From contig PBGF01000015.1 of NCBI GenBank assembly GCA_002718915.1, positions 15,153 to 51,542 of the forward strand: a DNA stretch of 36,390 bases, written 5' to 3'. This DNA is from Methanobacteriota archaeon. GTDB lineage: Archaea; Thermoplasmatota; Poseidoniia; MGIII; CG-Epi1. Both the position numbers and the translations under genes were made by a program. The notes under the pieces are model-generated. The model worked only from the letters and a program-made list of their open reading frames with translations. It was not told where the DNA came from and did not search any database. This document shows, in pieces, positions 16,032 through 25,350 of the stretch. Each line of letters starts with the position of its first letter. The stretch's first letter is position 1.

Positions 16032-18968
16032 ATGAAGAAAGGTATCAATTCTTTTTTTGTTTCGTTCATTGCCTTGATTTTGGCAACACCAATTGCTGGA
16101 GTAACCAGTACATTTACTTTTAGTGAATCTCTTCTTTCATCAAATGAAATAGAAGATTATTCACGTTCTAGCTATGCAGTAGATATAGATTTTGCAGGTG
16201 AGAATACAGGATATGAATCAATTACGCGTAATGAAATTGTAACTTTTGCATTTTTAGTTTCTAATTTAGGGACTATGGATGATACTTATGATTTAGAGAT
16301 ATCTTGGGAAGAAGATGGAGCTGGCTGGTCTGGAGAATCAGAATATGAAACAGTTTCTGTTGTATCGCAAGGTCAAGAAAATGTTAATTTTAGTTTTCAA
16401 GCACCAGTACAAAATGTGTATGATAATTCTCAGATGCAATACACCTTAGAAGTTACTTCACAGAATGATTCAGCTAGCGATTCCTTGAACCAAGTTATAG
16501 ATATAGATATGATTTATGCCATAGATGTTGAATTAAAGCAAGGAGATTTTAAACAAGCTAAAAGAGGAGAATCAGCTTCCTATGTTGTAACTTTAACGAA
16601 TAGAGGAGATAATGCAGATACTTTTGGTGTTGAAGTAGGAGATTTACCTAAAGATTGGTCCGCCTCCGCCAGTGTATCAGAAATTTATCTAGAACCGAAT
16701 GATTACCAAGATCTTACAATGGAAGTTATAGTTCCAGATACTGCTGCAGTTGATGAATATGCAATAATTCAAATAATCGCTAGAGTTCAGGAAGAGGATT
16801 ATGATTATATCTATGGTTATGGAAACACAAATACTACCGCTGAAGATGGCCGTACATATGGCGTAGATATTGTATCAGATGCTGAAGCTAAACAAATTAT
16901 TCCTGGCGGAATGATAATTTACGATATTTCAGTCACAAATGATGGTGATGAATCAGATTCTTTTAAGCTACATTTTGAAGATGTTTCTGAAGAGGGTTGG
17001 GTATCTAATTTGAGTCAATATGAAATAGATAATTTAGGCCCAGGAGAATCCTTCAGTTTAGTTCTGGCAATTTTTTCACCGGAAGATGCCAAAGAAGATG
17101 ATTGGTCTTTAACAAAAATTCATATTTATTCAACAAATAGAGAACAATTTGGTGATGATTTAGTAGTAAATACATCAGTAAGATTACCAGTAAGAGATGT
17201 GTCCTTATCAACATCAGAAGATAGTATGAGTGGCAATCCAGGTTCAATTTTAACATATATAGTTTCAGTTACAAATACAGGTTCAGATCCTGACGACATT
17301 TATCTGGGTTTTGAAATTTGTGAATCGTGTAATGCATGGGTAGTTTCACTGAGCAAATATATTATCGAAGATCTTAATGATGGAGATTCAGAAGATGTAC
17401 AATTTATTGTGGAAATTCCTTCTTCAGCAAGAGATACTGATGAAGCTATTTTTTCTGTAACTGCAGAATCACATGATGATTCTTCAGCTAGTGCAGAGTT
17501 GGCCGTTACTTCAACAGTTAATACAGTTTTTGATCAATATGTAATGGCTTCAGTAGTACCAATAATGTATCCTGGAGACAGTAATCAATTTAATATTTCT
17601 ATAACTAACCAAGGCAATAGTTATGAGAGTTATAAATTTAGTAAAGGTTCAGGAGTTCCAGAGAATTGGAAGTTTGAAGATACCTTAATTTACGAAACCG
17701 AATCCTTAGAACCATATGGTGGTAATGAGATGTTTGTTCTTCCTTTTGAGATTCCAGATGATGAAAATCCAGGATATTATAATTTCACAATATATGTCAA
17801 ATTATCTTCATCAGGCATTAAAGTAGAGACCATTGATTTATCTGTTAAAGTTGAATATTATGCAGATTTCACAATAGTTATAGATTCTACACAATTAGTA
17901 GGAGATCCTGGAGTTACACATCAATTACCAGTTACAATAATTAATAGTGCAAATGCCGATGAAGAAATTGATTTTATTGTTGAAGGCCTTCCATCAACTT
18001 GGACATACTGTGTCTCGTTCAGTGGAAACTGCCTGAACTCATTGAACGTTGCTAAGGGAGCTACATCTGATTTTATTTTGGAGATTACAACTGCAGAAAA
18101 TGAACCTGCAAATGCTAATGGAGTTTATCTAAGTTTAGTGGGCACTTCATCTTTGAATAATAAATTTGAAGTTCGTCAGAGTTTTAAGATATTGACAAAT
18201 CCAACATACCTTCTTTCTGTTACTACTCCCTCAGATACTAAAACAGGTTCATCTGGAGATACGATTCCTTTCCAATTAGTTATAGAGAATTTAGGTAATG
18301 ATGTAGATCATGTTAACTTACCATTTCCACAATTACCCTCAGGTTGGATTGCAACATATACTGAGTCTTCCTTTAGTTTACAACCTATGGAATCTAAAAC
18401 AGTTTATCTGAATGTTGATGTTCCAACGAATGTCTTTGGAGGTAACAATACAATTACTTCGAAAGTATCATCAGATCAATCTGGAGAAACAAGTACGTTA
18501 GTTTTCACGGTTTTCGTTGAAGAAAAAGCAGATATAGATGTTGAATTGAAAACAACAGCAGGCGATGTTACAGCAGGCACACAAGGTAATTTTAAAATTT
18601 TAATTACAAATAATGGAAATACAGTTGAAACTTTAACCTTAGTAATGGAAGGCAAGAGATCCTCTTGGTTTACTTTGCCAAAAGAAACAATTTATTTAGA
18701 ACCTGGAAGTTATGAGGAAATAATGGTTGAAGTTCGCCCACCAGTTACTCAAGCAGCTTCAGATACCTCTGCTACACTTAATGTTACTTTGAGTAGTGAT
18801 TCATCTAAATCAGTAAAGCTTAGTTTGCCATTTTCAGTTTTAAAATCTGATTTAATTACTGAAGAAGTAGTAGAAGAGGAGGAGGAATCACTTTTACCTT
18901 CATTAAGCTTAGTTAGTACCATACTAATCTTATCACTTATTTCATTTATTCGTAAAAAGAAATTATAG
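16032..18968 (+). CDS. Large cell-surface protein with eight NEW3/CARDB-like repeats
   Basis: A 978-aa protein with an N-terminal signal peptide ('FFVSFIALILATPIAGVTS'). About eight beta-sandwich repeats of roughly 100 residues follow. Each has a core like 'VTNTGSDPDDIYL', then a Trp-containing turn ('PKDWSASAS', 'PENWKFED', 'PSGWIATY'), and then a strand with 'LEPG' or 'LGPGES'. The end is an acidic stretch, a helix ('SLSLVSTILILSLISFI') and a basic RKKK tail, the arrangement of archaeal membrane anchors or of archaeosortase-type sorting signals. Several N-x-S/T sites are present. It is probably a major envelope component and a candidate target of surface glycosylation. The strong TATA box supports high expression. 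Confidence 0.8.
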   Translation: MKKGINSFFVSFIALILATPIAGVTSTFTFSESLLSSNEIEDYSRSSYAVDIDFAGENTGYESITRNEIVTFAFLVSNLGTMDDTYDLEISWEEDGAGWSGESEYETVSVVSQGQENVNFSFQAPVQNVYDNSQMQYTLEVTSQNDSASDSLNQVIDIDMIYAIDVELKQGDFKQAKRGESASYVVTLTNRGDNADTFGVEVGDLPKDWSASASVSEIYLEPNDYQDLTMEVIVPDTAAVDEYAIIQIIARVQEEDYDYIYGYGNTNTTAEDGRTYGVDIVSDAEAKQIIPGGMIIYDISVTNDGDESDSFKLHFEDVSEEGWVSNLSQYEIDNLGPGESFSLVLAIFSPEDAKEDDWSLTKIHIYSTNREQFGDDLVVNTSVRLPVRDVSLSTSEDSMSGNPGSILTYIVSVTNTGSDPDDIYLGFEICESCNAWVVSLSKYIIEDLNDGDSEDVQFIVEIPSSARDTDEAIFSVTAESHDDSSASAELAVTSTVNTVFDQYVMASVVPIMYPGDSNQFNISITNQGNSYESYKFSKGSGVPENWKFEDTLIYETESLEPYGGNEMFVLPFEIPDDENPGYYNFTIYVKLSSSGIKVETIDLSVKVEYYADFTIVIDSTQLVGDPGVTHQLPVTIINSANADEEIDFIVEGLPSTWTYCVSFSGNCLNSLNVAKGATSDFILEITTAENEPANANGVYLSLVGTSSLNNKFEVRQSFKILTNPTYLLSVTTPSDTKTGSSGDTIPFQLVIENLGNDVDHVNLPFPQLPSGWIATYTESSFSLQPMESKTVYLNVDVPTNVFGGNNTITSKVSSDQSGETSTLVFTVFVEEKADIDVELKTTAGDVTAGTQGNFKILITNNGNTVETLTLVMEGKRSSWFTLPKETIYLEPGSYEEIMVEVRPPVTQAASDTSATLNVTLSSDSSKSVKLSLPFSVLKSDLITEEVVEEEEESLLPSLSLVSTILILSLISFIRKKKL

Positions 18969-18971
18969 GAG
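18967..18971 (+). promoter_or_regulatory. Shine-Dalgarno-like AGGAG before the Nop5-type gene
   Basis: AGGAG overlaps the stop of the surface protein gene and ends 10 nt before the TTG at 18982. It is one of the few clear ribosome binding sites in this window. An in-frame TAA at 18973 blocks any upstream extension, so the TTG is the first usable start. Confidence 0.5.
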
Positions 18972-18981
18972 TTAATTAATT

Positions 18982-19692
18982 TTGAAATCTGTAACTGCAG
19001 ATGACGAAGAGGAGATAAATAATGTAATTTCCATACTCAGAAAATCTGAGGAAGATAATTCTGAGAAAGAATTTCCTGAAATAGAAATCAAATATTTAAG
19101 AGAAGCCAGCATTATACAAACACAACAAAAAATTTTGGATTCTTTAACTCTAGATAAGCATCTAATTCAAACTATTCAAGCTTTAGATGACGCTCATACG
19201 AGTCTCAACTTAATTTCGGAACGATTATGTACTTGGCAGGCCCATACAACTGGAGAATCTAGATTAGTTATTGATGAATTATTGAATAAGAAATCATTAC
19301 AGCCGCCGATTTCTAATCTCAAACAAACATATCTTCAAATCGAAGAATTGATAAAAATTTTATCTAATCACATTGATGAAGAAGCTCCTAAAATTTTCCC
19401 ATCCATGGTAGAATTACTAGATTCACAATTAACTGTTAGGCTAGTTTCTTGTGCAGGTTCATTAGCAAAACTTGCACGTCTTCCTTCATCAACAATACAA
19501 TTACTAGGTGCAGAAAAGGCATTGTTTAGACATATGTCTGATGGTTCACTTCCACCAAAACATGGGATATTGTATCAGCATCCTTCTGTAAAGAGGGCTC
19601 AAAGGAAAAATAAGGGAAAGGTGACTCGCTCATTAGCTTCTAAGATAGCAATAGCGGCAAAGATAGATTATTATCGGGAGAGAAATGAGTAA
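18982..19692 (+). CDS. nop5: Nop5/Nop56-type RNP core protein, N-domain missing
   Basis: A 236-aa protein of the Nop family, which in archaea forms the scaffold of C/D box sRNPs that guide 2'-O-methylation of rRNA and tRNA. The coiled-coil part is recognisable ('LIQTIQALDDAHTSLNLISE', residues 61-80). The Nop domain is clear at about 140-232: 'LPSSTIQLLGAEKALFRH' (167-184), 'PPKHGILYQHPSV' (191-203) and 'GKVTRSLASKIAIAAKIDYY' (212-231). Normally about 100 residues that bind fibrillarin precede the coiled coil; here there are about 35 acidic residues. The 'HFPEL' segment usual after the coil is replaced by 'HTTGES'. The lysine-rich tail is also absent. Fibrillarin, often adjacent, is not here. 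The gene overlaps DUF368 by 8 nt. Confidence 0.82.
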   Translation: MKSVTADDEEEINNVISILRKSEEDNSEKEFPEIEIKYLREASIIQTQQKILDSLTLDKHLIQTIQALDDAHTSLNLISERLCTWQAHTTGESRLVIDELLNKKSLQPPISNLKQTYLQIEELIKILSNHIDEEAPKIFPSMVELLDSQLTVRLVSCAGSLAKLARLPSSTIQLLGAEKALFRHMSDGSLPPKHGILYQHPSVKRAQRKNKGKVTRSLASKIAIAAKIDYYRERNE

Positions 19693-20602
19693 TAGTACCA
19701 AATTTGATTTTTCTACTTTTCGTAATGGTTTACTAATGGGAATGGCTGATGCGGTTCCAGGAGTAAGTGGTGGAACTATAGCATTAATATTAGGAATTTA
19801 CAATAAATTAATATTCTCCCTATCCCATTTTTTGAATTATCTTAAGAAAAAGTTTCCTTCAAAATCATATAATCAATTTGTGAAATCTTTCCAATTCCTT
19901 TTTACATTAGGATTAGGTATGCTTGTTTCTTATTATGTTATTACCAAAATATTAGTAGGTTCCGAAAATCAACCAGGATTATTACTAAAATCCTCAACAG
20001 CACCTTTTATTTTTTCACTTTTTTTTGGTTTAGTATTGTCAAGTGTTAAAGAACCATGGCAAAGAGTTAAGGAACGAACAGTTAGTCGTTATGTTCTTTG
20101 CTTTACAGGTTTTTCCTTAGTTTTACTTTATACTAATTTATCATTAAATAATGAGGGAGGTAATTTTATTTTAGTAATTAGTGGAGCACTTGCACTTACA
20201 GCAATGTTATTGCCAGGAATTAGTGGTGCTCTCGTACTTTTGACACTTGGTCAATATACAGTGGTAGCAAATGCAGTTCATGATTATAATTTTAGTCTTC
20301 TTTTCTATTTTTTGAGTGGGGGGCTAATTGGTTTGTTTACCTTTGTACCATTTATGAATTTTATGCTAATAAATTTTAAAGAAGATGTAATGTCAGTATT
20401 AACTGGTTTAATGCTTGGATCATTAGCAACACTTTGGCCTTGGAAAGAAGCCTATGATTCTAAAGGCGTATCTCCCAATTTAGGAATAGGGCAAGTATTT
20501 GATAATTTTGAATTAGTATCAATAATAGTAACAATTTGCTTTGGATTCCTTGGTTTTACCTTATATTTAGCTTTGAAAAATCTAGAAAAAGAGATAAATT
20601 AG
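19685..20602 (+). CDS. DUF368 membrane protein, polyprenyl-phosphate transporter family
   Basis: A 305-aa integral membrane protein with about eight helices. It carries the two related DUF368 motifs, 'ADAVPGVSGGTIALILGIY' near residue 20 and 'AMLLPGISGALVLLTLGQY' near residue 180. Bacterial DUF368 proteins (PopT) have been linked to returning undecaprenyl phosphate from the outer to the inner leaflet. In this archaeon the substrate would be a dolichol-type carrier phosphate; that is inference. UppP (32823-33629), a flippase and two GT4 genes in the same window fit a lipid-carrier cycle. The ATG overlaps the end of nop5 by 8 nt. Confidence 0.85.
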   Translation: MSNSTKFDFSTFRNGLLMGMADAVPGVSGGTIALILGIYNKLIFSLSHFLNYLKKKFPSKSYNQFVKSFQFLFTLGLGMLVSYYVITKILVGSENQPGLLLKSSTAPFIFSLFFGLVLSSVKEPWQRVKERTVSRYVLCFTGFSLVLLYTNLSLNNEGGNFILVISGALALTAMLLPGISGALVLLTLGQYTVVANAVHDYNFSLLFYFLSGGLIGLFTFVPFMNFMLINFKEDVMSVLTGLMLGSLATLWPWKEAYDSKGVSPNLGIGQVFDNFELVSIIVTICFGFLGFTLYLALKNLEKEIN

Positions 20603-20614
20603 TCTAACGAGAGC

Positions 20615-20623
20615 TTTTAAAAA
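20615..20623 (+). promoter_or_regulatory. TATA-like box for trkA
   Basis: TTTTAAAAA is centred 26 nt before the trkA ATG at 20645. Confidence 0.5.
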
Positions 20624-20644
20624 CCCTAGCTGTCAACAGAATAT

Positions 20645-22015
20645 ATGCGAGTTCTAATTGCAGGAGCTGGTGAAGTTGGATTTCGAGTTGGACGTGACCT
20701 TGTTTATCGAGGGCATGAAGTAACACTTATTGATTCTAATCCTTCTTCAGTCAAAAGGGCCCAGACACTGGATGCACAGGTATTCAAGGGCAATGCCGCT
20801 TCGGCTAAATTTTTGATGGAGGTTGCTTTTATCAAAGAGGCTGATCTTTTCATTGGAGTTACTGGAAAAGATGTAGTAAATTTAGTAGGATGTTCTCTAG
20901 CGAAGAAAATGGGATGCAGTACTATTGCTAGATTGAATAATCCTGAAATAATTGATTTGCCTGCAGATTATGATCATCAACAATTATTTGGAGTAGATGC
21001 ATTTGTTAGTCCCGACGAATTGTCTATGCATAGAATATGGCAAATATTATCGAGACCTGCATTGACTAGATTAGAACATTTTTCGGTAGGGAAACTTCGA
21101 ATTTTAGAAATTAGATTAAACGACAGTTCACCTTCAGTAGGCCGTCCACTTTCAAACATTAAATTGCCGCCACACTGCCGTATTGCTTTAATTGCTAGAG
21201 AAGAAGGAGTTACAATCCCTTCGGAAAAAGATATTTTGATGCCTAGAGATAGAATATTGATACTTCTTAGTGAGCATAGTGAACTTGAAGAACTTTCAGA
21301 TTCACTAGGAATTCCAAAGGAAATAACAAGTGAAAGAAATATCAAGAGATTGATGATTGCAGGAACTAGTAGAATTGCTTTGAATTTAGCTAAACAGGTT
21401 CATGAGGATTCTAGATATAAGGATGTAGAGGTATACGTAACAGAACCAGACCCAGTTTTAGCTGAAAAGGCAAGTTCAGTTCTTCCAGAGAGTGTAAGAG
21501 TTCTCGTTGGTTCTTCTACAGATCGCCATTTTCTCAGAGAAGAAGGAATACGCTATGAAGATTTATTTGTTGCAGCAACAGATCGTGAAGATTGGAATGT
21601 TCTAAGTTGTTTATTGGCTAAAAAAGAAGGTGCAAAACGCACAGTGGCTTTAGTTTACCAAACAGAATTAGAATATGTAGTACAAGATACTGGAATTGAT
21701 ACGTTAATAAATCCAAAAAGAGTTACAGTTAATGCAATTGTTAACAGAGCTACATCTACCGATAAAATCGAAGGAATGGAAGAATTAGAGGGAGGAGAAG
21801 CTTCTGTACGTGAATTCTTGATAAAAAGCAACAGCAAGAATGTAGGCACCCCAATAAGTAAGCTAGGAGTTCCAGATCAAACACTAATAGCGATGGTTAA
21901 CAGGGAAGGTGAAGCTTTGTTCCCAGATGATGAATTTATATTTAATGAAGGAGATCATGTTCTTGTTTTCACTCTTAAAGGTAAATTGCCAGAAGTGGAG
22001 AAATTCTTCTATTAA
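20645..22015 (+). CDS. trkA: Trk potassium uptake system, regulatory subunit TrkA
   Basis: A 456-aa peripheral membrane protein with tandem RCK modules that gates TrkH. The first Rossmann domain opens with 'MRVLIAGAGEVGFRVGRDL' and has the acidic ribose-binding 'TLIDSNPSSVK', typical of NAD(H) binding. A RCK-C domain follows. The second Rossmann domain (about residues 232-355) has the altered glycine motif 'LMIAGTSRIALNLAK'. A second RCK-C domain is at about 370-456 ('NREGEALFPDDEFIFNEGDH'). Length matches the family. TrkH begins 5 nt after the stop, so the two form one operon, which has its own TATA-like box. Confidence 0.92.
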   Translation: MRVLIAGAGEVGFRVGRDLVYRGHEVTLIDSNPSSVKRAQTLDAQVFKGNAASAKFLMEVAFIKEADLFIGVTGKDVVNLVGCSLAKKMGCSTIARLNNPEIIDLPADYDHQQLFGVDAFVSPDELSMHRIWQILSRPALTRLEHFSVGKLRILEIRLNDSSPSVGRPLSNIKLPPHCRIALIAREEGVTIPSEKDILMPRDRILILLSEHSELEELSDSLGIPKEITSERNIKRLMIAGTSRIALNLAKQVHEDSRYKDVEVYVTEPDPVLAEKASSVLPESVRVLVGSSTDRHFLREEGIRYEDLFVAATDREDWNVLSCLLAKKEGAKRTVALVYQTELEYVVQDTGIDTLINPKRVTVNAIVNRATSTDKIEGMEELEGGEASVREFLIKSNSKNVGTPISKLGVPDQTLIAMVNREGEALFPDDEFIFNEGDHVLVFTLKGKLPEVEKFFY

Positions 22016-22020
22016 ATTTA

Positions 22021-23589
22021 ATGCGCTTTAGTCTAATCTTTAGTTTAACAGGTACTTTGATTGCTTTTTTTGGTTTATCTTTTTTATTTCCAATATTTAC
22101 AGGAATAATATTAGGAGAGAATATTACCGATATTTTTTATATGTTTATGATACCTATGTTATTTTGTTTAATTTTTGGGTTTACTTTTAGTTCCTATTTT
22201 CATATCGAAGAAGATATTAGAAATCGTGAAGCTTTTGCACTCGTAAGTATTGCTTGGATAATTATGGTCCTAGTTGGAGCTCTTCCGTATTATGCTGCAG
22301 AAAGATTTGACTTAATGTCATATCAAATAGGTATTGCAGGCGCTATTTTTGAATCAATGTCTGGATTTACTACAACTGGTGCGACAATATTAGAAATTAC
22401 AGATGAAAGTCAATTAGTTAATTCTGAACAATATTCTAATGGCTATTTTGATGCTCCAAAATCACTATTACTCTGGAGATCACAGACACAATGGCTAGGT
22501 GGAATGGGAATTATCGTTTTAGCTACTATTATATTTTCTAGATTATTCGGAGGCGGTATTCAAGTTTTACAAGCCGAGATGCCGGGAACTGGAGTTACGC
22601 GTCTTAAACCTCAAATGGCACAAACGGCAAAACTCCTTTGGACATTGTATTTCTTTTTGACATTAGCTGAAATTATTTTGTTATATTTAGCAGGCCTTTC
22701 ATTATATGATGCAATATGTAATTCTTTTTCTACAGTATCTACTGGAGGATTTTCTCCAAAAATAGACTCAATTGGTTCTTACAATAGTGCTTCAGTTGAT
22801 ATTATTGTGACTTTTTTTATGTTAATATCTGGCGTTAATTTTGTTATTTTGTATTACATATTTAACCATATTAAAGATAATTCAAAGTCAATTCAATCTC
22901 GTTTTAGAAATATTTACATTTTACTTCGAGATAATGAAGAATTGAAAGTTTATTTATTTTTGATTATTTCTTGTTCAAGTCTTATTTTAATTAATTTAGT
23001 TTTAGAATTTAATGAGGATCAATCTTTCAATTCGAACTTCAGTTATACTATTTTTCAAACAGTCTCTTTATTGACTGGGACTGGATTTACTACAACAAAT
23101 TATGCTTTGTGGCCTAAGATGTCAATATTTGTTTTATTATTAATTATGTTTATGGGCGGATGTGCAGGTTCAACTACAGGAGGATTGAAGACTGTAAGAA
23201 TTATGCTTCTGTTTAAAGCATTAAAGAGAGAATTACTTTTAGTAATTCACCCTCGTGCAATAATAAAATTAAGAATTGGTAAGAAAGTATTGGATGAATC
23301 CTTATTCCGAAATGTGGGTGTATTTTTCTTTATTTTTATAATAATCTTCCTTTTTGGTTCTTTAGTTACTTTGTATCTAGAGCCTTCATTAGCATTAATA
23401 GATGGAATTTCTATTTCATTGTCATGCTTAGCAAATATAGGGCCAGGTGTAGGCGCTATAGGTCCATCAACAACATATTATGGATTTAGCGATCCCACAT
23501 TATTGATTTTATCTATATTAATGATGTTAGGTCGTTTAGAAATAATTACAGTTTTACTTTTATTCTTCCCAGATACATATAGAGATTAA
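22021..23589 (+). CDS. trkH: Trk potassium uptake system, membrane subunit TrkH
   Basis: A 522-aa potassium transporter of the TrkH/KtrB superfamily. Four pore-loop repeats with selectivity-filter glycines can be read in order: 'ESMSGFTTTGATI', 'NSFSTVSTGGFSP', 'TVSLLTGTGFTTTNY' and 'SCLANIGPGVGAIGP'. The intramembrane gating segment 'MFMGGCAGSTTGGLKTVRI', rich in small residues, lies between the third and fourth loops. It is hydrophobic throughout, as expected. It sits directly downstream of trkA and together they import K+. Confidence 0.92.
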   Translation: MRFSLIFSLTGTLIAFFGLSFLFPIFTGIILGENITDIFYMFMIPMLFCLIFGFTFSSYFHIEEDIRNREAFALVSIAWIIMVLVGALPYYAAERFDLMSYQIGIAGAIFESMSGFTTTGATILEITDESQLVNSEQYSNGYFDAPKSLLLWRSQTQWLGGMGIIVLATIIFSRLFGGGIQVLQAEMPGTGVTRLKPQMAQTAKLLWTLYFFLTLAEIILLYLAGLSLYDAICNSFSTVSTGGFSPKIDSIGSYNSASVDIIVTFFMLISGVNFVILYYIFNHIKDNSKSIQSRFRNIYILLRDNEELKVYLFLIISCSSLILINLVLEFNEDQSFNSNFSYTIFQTVSLLTGTGFTTTNYALWPKMSIFVLLLIMFMGGCAGSTTGGLKTVRIMLLFKALKRELLLVIHPRAIIKLRIGKKVLDESLFRNVGVFFFIFIIIFLFGSLVTLYLEPSLALIDGISISLSCLANIGPGVGAIGPSTTYYGFSDPTLLILSILMMLGRLEIITVLLLFFPDTYRD

Positions 23590-23625
23590 GGTTAAGTTTC
23601 TTTACAGAGACTTTATAGACGCTTT

Positions 23626-24042
23626 ATGTCGGATGAAGACTTAGCTTCTGAAATTCCAGATTTTGTTAAAAAATATGTTCCTGGAATAACAAGAGGTTTG
23701 TCTTGGGCTAAATATAGCAAAGATAAAGCAAAAGGTACAGAAATGAAGGCAGATGCCTATAACGAATCTAAAAAAGAGGGTTATCAAAAAGCAATAACAG
23801 TATCGGCAGGAGATGAGAAAGAAGTTTTTGAAGAAACAAAAACAGAGTTGTGGGCTGAGGCTCAGAAATTAACAGATAGAGCTAAGGAGATTGCTAGTAA
23901 GGTTAATTCTCAGGAATCTAAAGAAGAGAGAGAAAAGATACTTAATCGGGCCAAAGAAGCGGCCCGTAATGCAGGTTTACAGGGAGCAATTGCAGCAGGT
24001 TGGGAAAAAGGATGGAATGAAGGACTTTCAAATAAATCTTAG
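23626..24042 (+). CDS. Small alpha-helical charged protein, unknown
   Basis: A 138-aa soluble protein, almost entirely helical and rich in Lys, Glu and Ala ('AKYSKDKAKGTEMKADAYNE', 'REKILNRAKEAARNAGLQGA'). It ends in an Ala/Gly-rich piece, 'IAAGWEKGWNEGLSNKS'. There is no signal peptide, membrane helix or known motif. It lies 36 nt after trkH, but a TATA-like CTTTATAG lies in that gap, so it may or may not belong to the trk operon. Its TAG overlaps the stop of convergent orc1/cdc6 (shared TTAG). Confidence 0.55.
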   Translation: MSDEDLASEIPDFVKKYVPGITRGLSWAKYSKDKAKGTEMKADAYNESKKEGYQKAITVSAGDEKEVFEETKTELWAEAQKLTDRAKEIASKVNSQESKEEREKILNRAKEAARNAGLQGAIAAGWEKGWNEGLSNKS

Positions 24043-25328
24043 ATTAATCTGGATTGCATACTTTTTGTAAATATTTGTTGTTTTGTCATTGATTCAATCA
24101 AATCAGATAAAAAATGATCATTTTTTATTATATTCAATAACTGTTCTTTATCTACTGCTAAGTCAATATATTTAGTTCGTCCATGACGTCCTAAATTAAC
24201 AACTTTTGCATTAATCAATCCTTGCATATCTAATTCAGAGATAATATGTCCAATTCTTCGTTGTGTCAATTCATCTAGATTATAGCTATTGCAAAGTTTG
24301 CTATAGGTGCCGTATACTTCTCCAGTAGTTTGCTGACTATTATTTTTATTCCCTTGATTTAGAATTATACTTGCCAGTGTTGCTTTATGCTGTATTGGCA
24401 AGGTAATAACAATACTATTAACTTGATCTCTTTCCATTACATTTTGCGCTTTATTCACATGATCCATGGTAACAATTTCCCTTTCTTCCCTTTCAGCTAA
24501 TTCAGCAGCTATCCTTAGCAAATCAATAGCCTTTCTCGCATCTCCATGTTCTTGAGCAGCTTTACTGGCGCAATATGTCATTACCATAGGGTCAACAGTA
24601 TTCTCATTGAAAGCCATCCTTGCTCTCTGAACTAAGATGTCTTCAATTTGAGGTGCATTGTATGGGGAAAAAGTTAGAGATTCTTCACCTAGGCGCGACT
24701 TTACTCTAGGATCTAACCATGAAGTAAATTTGGCATCATTAGAAATTCCAATGATTGATATTTTGGAATTATCTAAATCAGAATTTAATCCAGTTAAGTG
24801 ATATAGTATTTCGTCACCATTTTTTGAAACAAGGGAATCTATTTCATCTAAAATAACAATTGCAATTCCTCCGTTTTCATCAGCTTTTTCTTTTAATGAG
24901 GAATAGACTTTATCTATTCTCCATCCTGCACTAGGTATTTGTTTTTCCCATTCGTTAGAGTAGGTTTTACCTATATTTGTCAAAACTCCATAGGGAGTGT
25001 TAGTTTGCTTACAATTTATGTATGCCGTATGTATCTTTACATTTTCATTTTCAGCTTTTTCTTTTAATTGTTTACATATGAATTTTGCTATAGCAGTTTT
25101 TCCAGTTCCTGTTTGCCCATATACTAAAATGTTAGAAGGCCTAGATCCGTAAAATGCAGTTTTTAAAATATTGGCAATCTGATTAATTTCCCTAAGTCTA
25201 TGTGGAAATTCAGAAGGCACATATGATGTAGAAAGAGATTCCCGGTTTCTGAAAATTAGTTCCTCGTGTATAAGTTTATCGAAAACGTTGCGATTTGCTG
25301 TGTTTAACTCCTTATCCATATTAATCAA
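24039..25328 (-). CDS. cdc6: Orc1/Cdc6 replication initiator
   Basis: A 429-aa AAA+ ATPase of the archaeal Orc1/Cdc6 family that binds origins and loads MCM helicase. It has 'PSNILVYGQTGTGKTAIAKF' (Walker A), 'GGIAIVILDEIDSLVSKNG' (Walker B), sensor 1 in 'ISIIGISNDAKFT', and the sensor 2 region 'GDARKAIDLLRIAAELAE'. A C-terminal winged helix lies at about residues 310-400 ('QRRIGHIISELDMQGLINAK'). The start could be the TTG at 25328 or the ATG at 25319. A TATA-like box lies 26 nt upstream of the TTG, which favours 25328. The gene is divergent from DP1 across an AT-rich gap. Confidence 0.9.
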   Translation of the reverse strand: MINMDKELNTANRNVFDKLIHEELIFRNRESLSTSYVPSEFPHRLREINQIANILKTAFYGSRPSNILVYGQTGTGKTAIAKFICKQLKEKAENENVKIHTAYINCKQTNTPYGVLTNIGKTYSNEWEKQIPSAGWRIDKVYSSLKEKADENGGIAIVILDEIDSLVSKNGDEILYHLTGLNSDLDNSKISIIGISNDAKFTSWLDPRVKSRLGEESLTFSPYNAPQIEDILVQRARMAFNENTVDPMVMTYCASKAAQEHGDARKAIDLLRIAAELAEREEREIVTMDHVNKAQNVMERDQVNSIVITLPIQHKATLASIILNQGNKNNSQQTTGEVYGTYSKLCNSYNLDELTQRRIGHIISELDMQGLINAKVVNLGRHGRTKYIDLAVDKEQLLNIIKNDHFLSDLIESMTKQQIFTKSMQSRLI

Positions 25329-25350
25329 ATTTACAATTAGTGGAACTTAG

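Noticed and set aside
16032-18968. The 978-aa protein as an enzyme (NEW3 domains occur in glycosidases)
   Set aside because: It contains only beta-sandwich repeats, a signal peptide and an anchor; no catalytic domain is present.
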